A DNA stretch of 64,000 nucleotides from Fibrobacter sp. UWH6 (GTDB lineage: Bacteria > Fibrobacterota > Fibrobacteria > Fibrobacterales > Fibrobacteraceae): positions 307,554 to 371,553 of the forward strand of contig NZ_FRAX01000002.1 in assembly GCF_900142465.1 (NCBI RefSeq), given 5' to 3'. How positions within the stretch are numbered: the first letter of the stretch is position 1; the number at the start of each line of letters is the position of its first letter. Of the stretch, positions 42,700 to 51,827 are shown piece after piece. The notes under the pieces are model-generated. The model made no database searches and was not told the origin of the DNA. It saw nothing but the letters and a program-made list of their open reading frames with translations. The translations under genes and the position numbers were made by a program.

Positions 42700-43569
42700 T
42701 TACACTTCCTTGGCAATTGCCTTCACCGCCCAATCTTTTGGGAAAGAGATGTGTTCCAACTGAATGGCTGACGAATACCTTTCAAACAACGCCTTAATTG
42801 ACGGGAGAAATTCTTCGTTCCACTTTCGAGGATTCGGATACAAGTTTCGCACAGCAAGGAACGCCGCCCAAAGAGAGCGTTCATCCTTTTCTTCAACTTC
42901 CTCAATGTTTGCAGGGATTGCGGAGAAAATCCTATAGTAAAGCCTTCCATAATGGGCACAGATATTTCGCAAGTCTGTTGCGCACCTTAGCCAACTTTTT
43001 AGATTTTTCGGGACGGTCTTATAACATTCACTCGCAAAGTGTTTTTGATCCGCAAGAACAAGGTCCGCATAAAAATAGGACAGCATGCCAAACGAAAACA
43101 ATTCTACGGCCACCCAAATAGGGAACACTCCATCATAGCAATCCTGGTGATGCTTCACAAAAGGAACATTAGAACTATGTTCAACTTCTCTATTGAAAGT
43201 TTCTAGGAATTTTTGGTGTTTGTGCCAGCGAGAATAAATCGACGCATCCAAATAGCCAACCGGACTATATTTATGCGCATGGAAATAAGCAAGTCTCGCC
43301 CTCATAGAAATTTCTATTTCTTCAAGAGCCGAAAAAAGCGATCTTCTCAATAGTCGATCAAATTCATATATCTGCACAATTCTTGAGAAACTTGTTCCGG
43401 CATTATAGGTACCATCGGCTTTTCTAAATGGCAGGAAATATGCGGACAATCTGTAATAATTTATGGACTCAAGGCAGCGAACAGCATCATCAACATTCTC
43501 AATACAACAGCCACGTTGTTTGATTTTTTCTACTTGTTCCCTATAAGTTGTTGCCTTTTTTGTTTCCAT
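42700..43569 (-). CDS. AbiF/AbiD-like (Abi_2) HEPN RNase
   Basis: This is a 289-residue product from the ATG at 43569 (METKKATTYREQVEKI). The Abi_2 signatures are present: NYYRLSAYFLPFR, an ALEEIEISMRARLAY helix, and the HEPN catalytic motif RNICAH (R-X4-H, about residues 200-205). AbiD/AbiF proteins are abortive-infection toxins that cleave RNA. The family is related to the ancestor of Cas13. A start 20 codons further upstream would translate a terminator-like hairpin and is rejected. Only an RNA-like element and a hairpin leader flank it; there is no protein antitoxin. Confidence 0.85.
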   Translation of the reverse strand: METKKATTYREQVEKIKQRGCCIENVDDAVRCLESINYYRLSAYFLPFRKADGTYNAGTSFSRIVQIYEFDRLLRRSLFSALEEIEISMRARLAYFHAHKYSPVGYLDASIYSRWHKHQKFLETFNREVEHSSNVPFVKHHQDCYDGVFPIWVAVELFSFGMLSYFYADLVLADQKHFASECYKTVPKNLKSWLRCATDLRNICAHYGRLYYRIFSAIPANIEEVEEKDERSLWAAFLAVRNLYPNPRKWNEEFLPSIKALFERYSSAIQLEHISFPKDWAVKAIAKEV

Positions 43570-43619
43570 AAAAAAAATGTCCCCCCTGGGACACATCAAT
43601 GAGAGGTGCGGGGGGTCCT
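43570..43619 (-). promoter_or_regulatory. Attenuator-like leader before the AbiF-like gene
   Basis: On the minus strand, TGTCCC-AGGG-GGGACA forms a hairpin directly followed by eight Ts and then the ATG at 43569. An upstream CCCCCC (43615-43610) can instead pair with the same GGGGGG, so the two structures are exclusive. The layout is that of a terminator/anti-terminator switch. Confidence 0.5.
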
Positions 43620-43680
43620 GTTGTTTCAAATATACAATCTATTTCAAAGAAAAGCAAGCGCCCATTCGCCCGTCTAGGCA

Positions 43681-43839
43681 AGAATTAGCCCCTATTTTAG
43701 CAGGAAGTAAGCCGGGGCGTTACGGGGGCGGCGTCTGAGCCCACGTAGAGGGGGTGGAGAGCAACAAAGTGCGAACCAGGGGGAGACGTCCCCTTTTATA
43801 AAAAAAGACCGCAGCGGTTAGGCTACGGTCTAATTTTTT
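43681..43839 (+). ncRNA. GC-rich structured RNA candidate between abiF and leuS
   Basis: A GC-rich island in an AT-rich gap folds with GGGG...CCCC plus CGTCT/AGACG closing pairs (43724-43793) and inner CCAC/GTGG pairing. GGGGA-GACG-TCCCC is an alternative hairpin. It ends in the bidirectional terminator AGACCG/CGGTCT. No coding frame or known RNA family was recognised. The 290-base gap between the genes is otherwise filled by REP-like palindromes. Confidence 0.35.
43800..43839 (-). terminator. Bidirectional terminator, leuS side
   Basis: AGACCGTAGC / GCTGCGGTCT (minus strand) with a 6-base loop is followed by TTTTTTTAT. On the plus strand the same stem ends in AATTTTTT. It terminates leuS. 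Confidence 0.8.
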
Positions 43840-43849
43840 GCGGGTCTGG

Positions 43850-43917
43850 ATCCTTCGGCGCGACGCGCCTCAGGATGACGTTTGTCGATGCAAGGGCCCT
43901 TCGACAGGCTCAGGGAC
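43850..43917. repeat. Two REP-like palindromes after leuS
   Basis: ATCCTTC-GGCGCG-A-CGCGCC-TCAGGAT (43850-43876) is a near-perfect palindrome. GGGCCCTTCGACAGGCTCAGGG lies at 43894-43915. Both belong to the CCTTC...CTCAGG kind of intergenic repeat. A related sequence is inserted in the EF-G-like gene near 17195. Confidence 0.6.
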
Positions 43918-43919
43918 CT

Positions 43920-46607
43920 TTACTTCACCACGATATTCACCAGCTTGCCAGGAACTGCGATAACCTTCACGACGGTCTTGCCGTTGGTAAACTCTTGAAC
44001 ACGTTCGTTAGCCATGGCGAGGGCTTCCAAAGCGGCCTTGTCCATGTCCTTGGCGACGCTTGCCTTGGCACGGAGCTTGCCGTTCACCTGGAACACGACT
44101 TCGACGGTGTTTTCCACAGCCTTGCTTGCGTCGGCTTCAGGCCATGCCACGTTGGTGAGGGAACCTTCATGACCGAGGATGCTCCACATTTCTTCAGCGA
44201 TGTGGGGTGCGAAGGGCTGCAGGAGCTTTACGAAGGTTTCGCAAGGTTCGCGGTAGCGCTTGTCCATCTTCATCATTTCGTTGTTGAAGATCATCAGCTG
44301 GCTGATAGCGGTATTGAAGCTCATGTTTTCAATGTCGCTTGTGACCTTGATGATGGACTGGTGCATAATCTTCTGGATTTCTTCGGGAGCGGCTTCGTCA
44401 ACGAAGACGGGAGCAGCATCGTCGTCGCCTACCACAGAACGCCATGCGCGGCCCAGGAATCGGTTCATACCTTCGATGCCCTTGGTCTGCCAAGGCTTCA
44501 CGGCATCCAGAGGACCCATGAACATTTCGTACAAACGAAGACTATCTGCACCGTAGTCGCGAACCACGTCGTCCGGGTTCACAACGTTCTTCAGAGACTT
44601 ACTCATCTTGGCAACGATCTGCTTCAGTTCGATGTCGGTACCCTTCTTGAAGAACTTGCCGTTCTTTTCTTCCACTTCGTCGGTGGGAACCTTGGAGCCG
44701 GCTGCGTCTTCGTAAGCGAAGGCAAGAATCATACCCTGGTTAAAGAGCTTCTGGAACGGCTCGTCGGTAGAGACGAGACCCAGGTCGAAGAGGACCTTGT
44801 GCCAGAAACGGCTGTACAGCAAGTGGAGCACAGCGTGTTCTGCACCGCCCACATACAGATCGACAGGCATCCAGTACTTTTCAAGTTCCTTGGCCAGGAA
44901 TGCGTCACCGTTGCAGGCGTCGATATAGCGGAGGTAGTACCAGCAAGAACCAGCCCACTGCGGCATGGTGTTAGTTTCGCGAACGCCCTTGCGGCCGTTC
45001 TTGTCTACAACGTTGAGCCATTCGGTTGCGTTGGCCAGCGGAGACTGACCGCCGTCACCCGGCTTGTAGTCCTGCAGGTCCGGCAACTGCACGGGGAGTT
45101 CTGCATCGTCGACGGTAGAGATTTCGCCATCTTCCCAGTGGATGATGGGGAACGGTTCACCCCAGTAGCGCTGACGGCTGAAGAGCCAGTCGCGGAGCTT
45201 GTAGTTCACGGTAGCCTTACCGATCTTGTTGGCTTCCAACCATTCGATTACCTTAGCCTTGCCAGCTTCCTTGTTGAGGCCGTTGAGGCAGAGGGTGTCG
45301 TTCTGGCTATTGATATAAGTGCCGTCGGCAGCCCAGCAGGCTTCACCGGCGAGAACCTGAGGCTTCACGTCTTCCGGGCAGGATGCGTCCGGTTCCATGA
45401 TGCAGATAACAGGCAAGTTGAACTTCTTTGCAAATTCGAAGTCGCGGGTATCGTGGGCGGGCACTGCCATGATAGCGCCGGTGCCGTAGCCAGTCAAAAC
45501 GTAGTCAGCCACCCAAACCGGAATCTTGGTGCCGGTCAGCGGGTTGATGGCGTAGGAGCCAGAGAACACGCCGGTCTTTTCCTTGGCCAGTTCGGTACGG
45601 TCCAGGTCGCTCTTCAAAGCAGCGGCATGAACGTAGGCTTCTACGGCTTCCTTCTGTTCCGGGGTAGTGAGGGTCGGAACCAGCTTGTGTTCAGGAGCCA
45701 CCACCATGTAGGTTGCGCCAAACAGGGTATCGCAACGGGTGGTATAAACGCGGAGTTTGTTTTCGGTGGGCTTGCCGTTTGCATCAGCGATTGCGAAATC
45801 CACTTCTGCACCCTGGCTCTTGCCGATCCAGTTCTTCTGCATGTCCTTCACGCCCTGGGGCCAATCCAGCTTATCGAGGCCCTTCAGCAAGCGGTCGCCA
45901 TAATGCGGAATGCGCATGAGCCACTGCTTCAGGTTGCGGCGTTCCACTTCCTTGGTGCCGCACTTTTCATGGGAACCGTCGTTCAGAACTTCTTCGTTAG
46001 CGCAAACAATCTTGCAGTGCTTGCACCACCAGACCTGAGCGTCGGCGTAGTAAGCGAGACGCTTGGAATCCTTGAACTTGCGAACTTCTGCTGCACCCTG
46101 AGCCTGTACGTCGGCGGGAATGGGCAGTTCTTCGATGGGGCGGCCCTTCTGCTGGACCTCATCGAACCAGGTACCGTAAAGGCGCTTGAAAATCCACTGG
46201 GTCCACTTGTAGTACTTCGGGTCGGTGGTGTTCACTTCCTTTTCCCAGTCGTAGCTGAGGCCAAGGCGCTGGATCTGACGGCGGAAATTGTCGCAGTTCT
46301 TCTTGGTGGTGATTGCCGGGTGTGTTCCGGTCTGAATTGCATACTGTTCAGCGGGGAGGCCGAAGGCATCCCAACCCATGGGGTGGAGAACGTTAAAACC
46401 CTTGGAGCGCTTGTAGCGGCAAATAATATCCGTTGCGGTGTAACCTTCGGGGTGACCCACATGGAGGCCAGCGCCACTGGGATACGGGAACATGTCCAGG
46501 CAGTAGAACTTGGGTTTGGACTGATCGGTGCCAGTCTTGAAGGTCTGATGTTCAGCCCAGTAAGCCTGCCACTTGGTTTCAATTTCTTGCGGATTATACT
46601 TTGCCAT
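43920..46607 (-). CDS. leuS: Leucyl-tRNA synthetase
   Basis: This 895-residue class I aminoacyl-tRNA synthetase charges tRNA-Leu. The HIGH-type motif is [17 protein letters not shown] (about residues 36-52) and the KMSKS loop is [15 protein letters not shown] (about residue 665). The CP1 editing domain ([14 protein letters not shown] region) is present. It is slightly longer than the E. coli enzyme. It is a single-gene unit ending at the strong terminator near 43805. The start [14 protein letters not shown] is standard. Confidence 0.97.
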   Translation of the reverse strand: MAKYNPQEIETKWQAYWAEHQTFKTGTDQSKPKFYCLDMFPYPSGAGLHVGHPEGYTATDIICRYKRSKGFNVLHPMGWDAFGLPAEQYAIQTGTHPAITTKKNCDNFRRQIQRLGLSYDWEKEVNTTDPKYYKWTQWIFKRLYGTWFDEVQQKGRPIEELPIPADVQAQGAAEVRKFKDSKRLAYYADAQVWWCKHCKIVCANEEVLNDGSHEKCGTKEVERRNLKQWLMRIPHYGDRLLKGLDKLDWPQGVKDMQKNWIGKSQGAEVDFAIADANGKPTENKLRVYTTRCDTLFGATYMVVAPEHKLVPTLTTPEQKEAVEAYVHAAALKSDLDRTELAKEKTGVFSGSYAINPLTGTKIPVWVADYVLTGYGTGAIMAVPAHDTRDFEFAKKFNLPVICIMEPDASCPEDVKPQVLAGEACWAADGTYINSQNDTLCLNGLNKEAGKAKVIEWLEANKIGKATVNYKLRDWLFSRQRYWGEPFPIIHWEDGEISTVDDAELPVQLPDLQDYKPGDGGQSPLANATEWLNVVDKNGRKGVRETNTMPQWAGSCWYYLRYIDACNGDAFLAKELEKYWMPVDLYVGGAEHAVLHLLYSRFWHKVLFDLGLVSTDEPFQKLFNQGMILAFAYEDAAGSKVPTDEVEEKNGKFFKKGTDIELKQIVAKMSKSLKNVVNPDDVVRDYGADSLRLYEMFMGPLDAVKPWQTKGIEGMNRFLGRAWRSVVGDDDAAPVFVDEAAPEEIQKIMHQSIIKVTSDIENMSFNTAISQLMIFNNEMMKMDKRYREPCETFVKLLQPFAPHIAEEMWSILGHEGSLTNVAWPEADASKAVENTVEVVFQVNGKLRAKASVAKDMDKAALEALAMANERVQEFTNGKTVVKVIAVPGKLVNIVVK

Positions 46608-46824
46608 TTTTTCCTCGTTCAGCGGTGAGTTATGAGCAACGAGTAACGAGCCTTATAATCGCAGTTTCGCTGCACCTTTATGATGCGCGAAGCGCCACTA
46701 TTCAACTCAAACCTCAAAGCCCGCCAAGGCAGGCGACCTCATACCTCACGGCTAGTTAAAATTTTACGGCGAAAAATTTAGAAAATACATAAACAAAGTG
46801 TTTTCAAAATGTTATAATTCAAGT
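46608..46824. other. leuS upstream region with short repeats
   Basis: It contains repeated ACGAGTAACGAG-type units and small palindromes (GCGCGAAGCGCC, GCCCGCCAAGGCAGGC). No gene is supported. Promoters for leuS and the divergent outer-membrane protein gene must lie here. Confidence 0.4.
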
Positions 46825-47814
46825 ATGTTCGCACCTAAGTTTTCTCACAAGCCGATTTTGACCATCGCCATGGCAATTGCCCTAGGCGGATTCTATTCCA
46901 CCGCATTCGCCCAGGGAGTTTTCGAAGGTTCCGGCGAAGAGGACAATAGTGGTTGCGTCGGCGACGGTTGCGGAATGGAATTTAACGAAGTTTCCAATTC
47001 TACGGATGATACGCAGAGCGACAACGCAAACGGTGTAGAGACTGTAGATGAAAACGGAGTAAAGACCGTCGTATACGGCACGGATTCAACCGCCCAGGAT
47101 TCCGTAGCACAGGACTCCACCAAGGCAGCGGATTCCACGAAGGTAACAGAATTCTTCGATGACGAAGACACCCGCGCCAACTACGTGCAGGAAAACGCCA
47201 GCGAATACCGCGCCCGCAAAGAAGGCTTCTCCAAGTCCATCCAGTTCGGCTTCAGAGCCGGTGCCGGCGCAAACATGAACTTCCTCGGAAACCATACCGA
47301 CGGCTGGAACGTAGGCTTTGACCTAGAAGCAGGCGCCATCGCCAAGCTCCCCATCGGAAACGATTTCTCTGTCGCCGCCGGCCTGGATTTCAGCTACCGC
47401 ACCTACAGCTACGAAGGCGACAACGACTACAGCCACAACGAAGCAAGCATTTCTGAAATGCTGTTCCAGATTCCCGCCTTTATCCAGTACGCCTTCGATG
47501 AAGACGGATTCTTCCTGGGCCTGGGCGCAAACATCAGTCTCAAGATGTCAGGCGAAACCGAATTCAAGCAGACCGTCGACACCAAGGATAAACATTACAA
47601 GGATAAGCGCAGCAACACTATGCCCACCGTCGGCGTGGAACTGGGCAGCCTCCTGAACATCGGTTACGTTATCAATAAAAATCTGCAGGTCGACCTGCGC
47701 TATGTCCAGAACTACACAAACCTGCTGGACCAGGACGTTATCGCCGAATCCACCCTGATGAAAACCAAGCTCTTTACAAGCCACGTAACTTTGGGTGTAA
47801 CTCTCCTACTTTAG
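46825..47814 (+). CDS. Putative outer-membrane beta-barrel protein
   Basis: This 329-residue product starts at MFAPKFSHK with a signal peptide ending in STAFA. An acidic, Ser/Asp/Thr-rich linker (residues 30-125) is followed by a PorT/OMP_b-brl-like barrel domain with alternating aromatic strands (GFRAGAGANMNFLGNHTDGWNVG to GVTLLL). It is a paralogue of the next gene: both share LGHN/LGNHTDGWxxGF and the NEASI..M.F.IP segments. A likely role is envelope structure or transport; the ligand is unknown. Confidence 0.75.
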   Translation: MFAPKFSHKPILTIAMAIALGGFYSTAFAQGVFEGSGEEDNSGCVGDGCGMEFNEVSNSTDDTQSDNANGVETVDENGVKTVVYGTDSTAQDSVAQDSTKAADSTKVTEFFDDEDTRANYVQENASEYRARKEGFSKSIQFGFRAGAGANMNFLGNHTDGWNVGFDLEAGAIAKLPIGNDFSVAAGLDFSYRTYSYEGDNDYSHNEASISEMLFQIPAFIQYAFDEDGFFLGLGANISLKMSGETEFKQTVDTKDKHYKDKRSNTMPTVGVELGSLLNIGYVINKNLQVDLRYVQNYTNLLDQDVIAESTLMKTKLFTSHVTLGVTLLL

Positions 47815-47883
47815 AGACTAAACTTCCCGTTTCTTAAGTAAACTTTTTTTTCAACACTATTTTTACACGAATAAAATATTTTA

Positions 47884-47912
47884 GCTAGCTGGTATTCCAA
47901 GCTAGTTTTTTA
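47884..47912 (+). terminator. Terminator between the two barrel genes
   Basis: CTAGCT / AGCTAG stem with a 9-base loop, followed by TTTTTTATTTTT. Confidence 0.7.
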
Positions 47913-47922
47913 TTTTTACATC

Positions 47923-48750
47923 ATGAATTTCAAGAAGTTTAGCCTTTTAGCAGCACTGACTATGGCGCTCTCCATGCCCGTATGGGCCCAGGACAGCGAA
48001 ACTCCCAGCGACGATGAATGGGTCTCTGCCGACGACGCCAACAAGGCTCCCGTCGAAGAAGAAGCCACCTATGACGGCTCCGCCGACAGCGAATTCGCCA
48101 ATGACGAAGAATACGCCAGCGCCTATGCCAAGTATAAGGCACAATCCACCAAGAAATCCGACATTGAACGTCAGCGTAACGAAGGTTTCGCTCGCGCCGT
48201 GCTCCTTGGCGTCCGCGGTCAGGTCGGCGCCAACACCTTCCTGGGTCACAACTCCGATGGTTGGGGAACCGGCTTCCAGATCGGTGGCGGTCTTCTGGTC
48301 AAGATGAACCTGGGCATCAAGCACTTGAGCCTGGTTCCAGAACTGACTTTCAACTACCGCTATTACACCTACGAAAAGGACATGGAGATTTACACCAACG
48401 AGGCAAGCATCGACATTATGATGTTTGAAATCCCCATGGTTGTCCGCTATACCGTCGAAGACTGGGGCTTCTTCATCGGTGCCGGTGTGAATCTCGGCCT
48501 GAAGCTCACCGGTTCCTCTGAATTTTCTACCAGTGGCGAAACTCGCGAAAATACGGTGGCCACCTCCGGCATGGAAGTGGGCGGTGTTTTCGACCTGGGC
48601 TACATGCTGACTCGCTGGGTCAGTCTCGACCTGCGATTTGTCTGGTGCTTTACCAGTCTGTTGAACGAAACCCTGGTGGCTGAAGAAGCATTCTCCGAAT
48701 CAACATTGAACACATTCTACACCAGCGTCGGTGTAAGTTTCATGTTCTAA
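47923..48750 (+). CDS. Putative outer-membrane beta-barrel protein, paralogue
   Basis: This 275-residue product has signal peptide MNFKKFSLLAALTMALSMPVWA. A short acidic linker precedes a barrel domain similar to the previous gene (FLGHNSDGWGTGFQIGGG, NEASIDIMMFEIPMVVRYT). The end VGVSFMF, with a terminal Phe, fits outer-membrane insertion. It has its own terminators on both sides, so it is expressed independently of its paralogue. Confidence 0.75.
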   Translation: MNFKKFSLLAALTMALSMPVWAQDSETPSDDEWVSADDANKAPVEEEATYDGSADSEFANDEEYASAYAKYKAQSTKKSDIERQRNEGFARAVLLGVRGQVGANTFLGHNSDGWGTGFQIGGGLLVKMNLGIKHLSLVPELTFNYRYYTYEKDMEIYTNEASIDIMMFEIPMVVRYTVEDWGFFIGAGVNLGLKLTGSSEFSTSGETRENTVATSGMEVGGVFDLGYMLTRWVSLDLRFVWCFTSLLNETLVAEEAFSESTLNTFYTSVGVSFMF

Positions 48751-48773
48751 AAAAAGATTTGCAGATATTAAAA

Positions 48774-48801
48774 AGGCCTGTTCCAACGAACAGGTCTTTT
48801 C
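48774..48801 (+). terminator. Terminator after the second barrel gene
   Basis: GGCCTGTTC / GAACAGGTC stem with loop CAAC, then TTTTCTT. Confidence 0.8.
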
Positions 48802-48840
48802 TTATGCATACCTATAAAAAGAAAGGCAAAGCCGCCAAGC

Positions 48841-51801
48841 CTAGCGCTTGGCTGCCAAGGTCTTCCGGAGCTTCTGGATTTCGCGTTCCATCAAGCGCTT
48901 TTCTACCGCAAAGAACCGGTCGTTCATCTGAATCGCATTCTTGTAGATTACGTCGGCAAGGTCCGCCTCTCCAGCCTGCAGAGCCATGATTACGCAATTG
49001 CGCAGGAAAAATTCATCCATGTCCTGCATCTCGTAATGGTCATAGAAGTCAGCCATCAAGAGGGCTGCCTTGGCGTAATCCTTGGCTCGAGCCGCTTCCG
49101 TGATGTTGAATTCATCCACAAAACTCTGGGGGAAGGCGCCAGCGGCAACCGCCTCACGAACCTTCACATAAACGCTGTTGGAATCGCGAACCTCCAGGGG
49201 AACGCCTCGCAGGTAGTCGGCATATTCCTCGCGGAACTTGGTGTACCCCACAGAGGCTTCCAGAACCGTATCTGCCGACGCCACCACCTGAGCCACCTCT
49301 TGGGCGGTAGAATCAGCCACGACGGGAGTGGCGTCCTTCATCAGCTGTTCCACATAAGCAATCAAGGCCATTTCCTTGAAGGCATCCTTTTCTTCTGCGG
49401 CCATGGCCTTCACGCGGGCAGGGCGACGCTTGGCAAAATCTTCCGGATCGAGATATTCCGGCCAGCAGACTTCACAGGAATCGAACACCTGCACGATGTG
49501 AGCCTCGGAGTGAACAAAGCGGGCTTCCTCGGCGCGATTATCCACCATAGGCACAAAGACGCTGTTGGGTTCAACACCATCAAGCAGAGACGAAACCATC
49601 TTGTTGGTAAACAGGAAGTTCCTTTCGCCAAAGAATTCCGGATCGCGATGAATGCGCTCAAATTCCTTCACCAGTACCGAGTCGGTGCTAAAGCGGCCGA
49701 TACCCTTCTGGTAAACCGGCTGGTCGCTGGCGATCATGATAATATCCGGTTCATCCGTCGACTTGTACAAACTGACATAAGGGAACGTCTGGTCCAGAGC
49801 CTTCAGAATATTCAGGAACATCAGATCGTTAAATTCATAAGTCTGAATCCACTGCACCCAAAGTCCGCCCGGCTTCATATAGCGGCGCATCTTGGCGTAG
49901 AACTCGTGGGCAAAGAGACCGGCCACGCCGCTGACCCAAGGATTAGAGGGAACGCTAATGATCATGTCATACTGGCGATGATTCGTATGGAAGAAGGTCG
50001 TCGCATCGTCAATAAAAATGTGAATACGAGGATCGTCATATCCGCGGTTATTCCAGGGGTAAAAACCCTTGGCCAAATCCATCATGGCTTCTTCGATTTC
50101 AACGCAGTCAAAATCCTTCAGCAAGGGGTCGGCCAGCAAATAATGGGCACCCATACCGCTACCGAAACCCACCATGGCGGCATCGTAAGGTTCAGTCTTT
50201 ACGGCCATGGGCATAAAGGCGGTTGCCGCCTGAGTCAGTTCATCACTGGAAATAGGCTGAGTGCGGTCCTTGTTCAAGCTGGCATCAGCCTTACCGTTAG
50301 TCTTCACATAATAGTGAACCTTGGATTCATGGAAGCTGATGGTCGCCGTCTTTCCATCAATGACACGAATCTTTTCATCGGGATGCAAGTTCTTGAAAGA
50401 ACGGAATACGCCGGACGTTACCAGATGAGGATCGAAGTTCACAAAGAGGGTCGGCAAAACCATGGCGGCGGCAGCCACATAGAACATGACATTGCGACGC
50501 CAACGTTTGCGGTAAACGGCCAACAGAATAAAACCAATGGCAAAGTCCAGCAAGGCAGCCACCACAAGGGCACCCTTCAGCTGCAACAACGGCAAAAGCA
50601 AAAGTCCACCGCCAGCAGAACCGATAATGGAACCCAGAGTATTCCAGCCGTACACCTTGCCAATGGGAGCTTCGCTCTTGAAGGCACGAGTCAAGATCAA
50701 GGTAATCAGCGGCAAAGTCATACCGGCAAAGAAGCTGGTAGGCACCATCCACAGCAAAGACAAGGCGTACTTGAACAGACTCCAGCAAACGTAACCATCC
50801 GTAGTCGGATTAAAAATCTGGTTGGCCTCGTTCATCATGGCCCAGAACGGCTGATGGAAATACAGCGTACAGAGCGCAAAGAAAGCCATAAAAATCTGGG
50901 CCAGGGAAAGCACCACCAGAGAATCCTTCTTCAGGAGCTTACCGCTGACAGCACTGCCGATGGCAAGGCCCAAGATAAATGCAGAAAGCATCTGGTCAAA
51001 ACTATGGCTAGAGCTCCCCATCAAAAGGGAAAGCAGTCGAGTCCACACAATCTCGTACACAAAACTGGTCAGGCCCGTTACCGCCGCAATCCACAGCCAG
51101 GCATTCTTAGGCGGCATGGGCAAGTTGTGCTTCGCCACAAAATCTTCGTTGGGGTCTTCTTCTTCGCCTTCGTCGTCAGTCGCATGCACAGGAGAAGTCG
51201 CCAATCCGATAAAACCGAAAACTGCAGCCAGCAAGAAGTTGATGGAAGCGGCCACAATCAACGTAGCATGATTACCAATTTCAGGAATCAGCAAGTAGCT
51301 GGTAGCCAAGATACCGATGGCAGAGCCCAGGCTGTTGGTAAAGTAGAGCATGGGCAGCGAAACTTCCGCACCGCTCTTGCGCATAAGGCCCGCAGCAATG
51401 AAGGGGAACGTCATACCCACCGCAATGGCAATGGGGAGCGTAGAACCTGTCGCCAGAATCACCTTGGCAATTTCTGCACCGCGAGAACTCAAAGACGCCG
51501 TAAACTCGGAGTCATAGAAAATTCCCGTCAGCCAGTTGTACATGGGGTGGTAAGCCACGCCGCCAATACCGATACCCAATTCCACCAAGCCGTAGCCCAA
51601 GAGCGGGCGCTTAGTCTTCGTCACCAGTTTTCCGGCAACAAAGCTACCGATGGCAAGGCCGCCCATGTAAATGCAGAGGGTCAGCACCTGACCGTAACTG
51701 GAATGTCCCAGGAACAATTTGAGGTAGCGCGCCCAGGAACCTTCGTAAATCAGGCCAGCAAAGCCCGACAAGGCAAACAGGAAATAAATCAGAATATTCA
51801 T
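48841..51801 (-). CDS. Fused MFS-type membrane protein and spermidine synthase-like domain
   Basis: This 986-residue fusion opens with about 12-14 transmembrane helices in two halves (residues 1-455), each starting with a GFAGLIYEGSWARYL / GLTSFVYEIVWTRLL-type motif. A spermidine-synthase-like methyltransferase fold follows (VGFGSGMGAHYL, SAM/decarboxy-SAM site; IISVPSNPWVSG), then a 200-residue helical tail. Such fusions are common in Fibrobacteres and Proteobacteria and have unclear substrates. The catalytic Asp of true spermidine synthases sits in an IxSxPxNPW-type loop here, so polyamine synthesis is doubtful. It is a single gene. Confidence 0.85.
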   Translation of the reverse strand: MNILIYFLFALSGFAGLIYEGSWARYLKLFLGHSSYGQVLTLCIYMGGLAIGSFVAGKLVTKTKRPLLGYGLVELGIGIGGVAYHPMYNWLTGIFYDSEFTASLSSRGAEIAKVILATGSTLPIAIAVGMTFPFIAAGLMRKSGAEVSLPMLYFTNSLGSAIGILATSYLLIPEIGNHATLIVAASINFLLAAVFGFIGLATSPVHATDDEGEEEDPNEDFVAKHNLPMPPKNAWLWIAAVTGLTSFVYEIVWTRLLSLLMGSSSHSFDQMLSAFILGLAIGSAVSGKLLKKDSLVVLSLAQIFMAFFALCTLYFHQPFWAMMNEANQIFNPTTDGYVCWSLFKYALSLLWMVPTSFFAGMTLPLITLILTRAFKSEAPIGKVYGWNTLGSIIGSAGGGLLLLPLLQLKGALVVAALLDFAIGFILLAVYRKRWRRNVMFYVAAAAMVLPTLFVNFDPHLVTSGVFRSFKNLHPDEKIRVIDGKTATISFHESKVHYYVKTNGKADASLNKDRTQPISSDELTQAATAFMPMAVKTEPYDAAMVGFGSGMGAHYLLADPLLKDFDCVEIEEAMMDLAKGFYPWNNRGYDDPRIHIFIDDATTFFHTNHRQYDMIISVPSNPWVSGVAGLFAHEFYAKMRRYMKPGGLWVQWIQTYEFNDLMFLNILKALDQTFPYVSLYKSTDEPDIIMIASDQPVYQKGIGRFSTDSVLVKEFERIHRDPEFFGERNFLFTNKMVSSLLDGVEPNSVFVPMVDNRAEEARFVHSEAHIVQVFDSCEVCWPEYLDPEDFAKRRPARVKAMAAEEKDAFKEMALIAYVEQLMKDATPVVADSTAQEVAQVVASADTVLEASVGYTKFREEYADYLRGVPLEVRDSNSVYVKVREAVAAGAFPQSFVDEFNITEAARAKDYAKAALLMADFYDHYEMQDMDEFFLRNCVIMALQAGEADLADVIYKNAIQMNDRFFAVEKRLMEREIQKLRKTLAAKR

Positions 51802-51827
51802 GGCGTAAATTTATACAAATTATGCCA

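Noticed and set aside
43569..43629. Upstream start for the AbiF-like gene
   Set aside because: The extra residues would be encoded by the terminator-like hairpin and the conserved family start matches the ATG at 43569.
43875..46628. Very long open frame on the plus strand opposite leuS
   Set aside because: It is the antisense shadow of the strongly supported leuS; its protein has no motif and its codon use is inverted.
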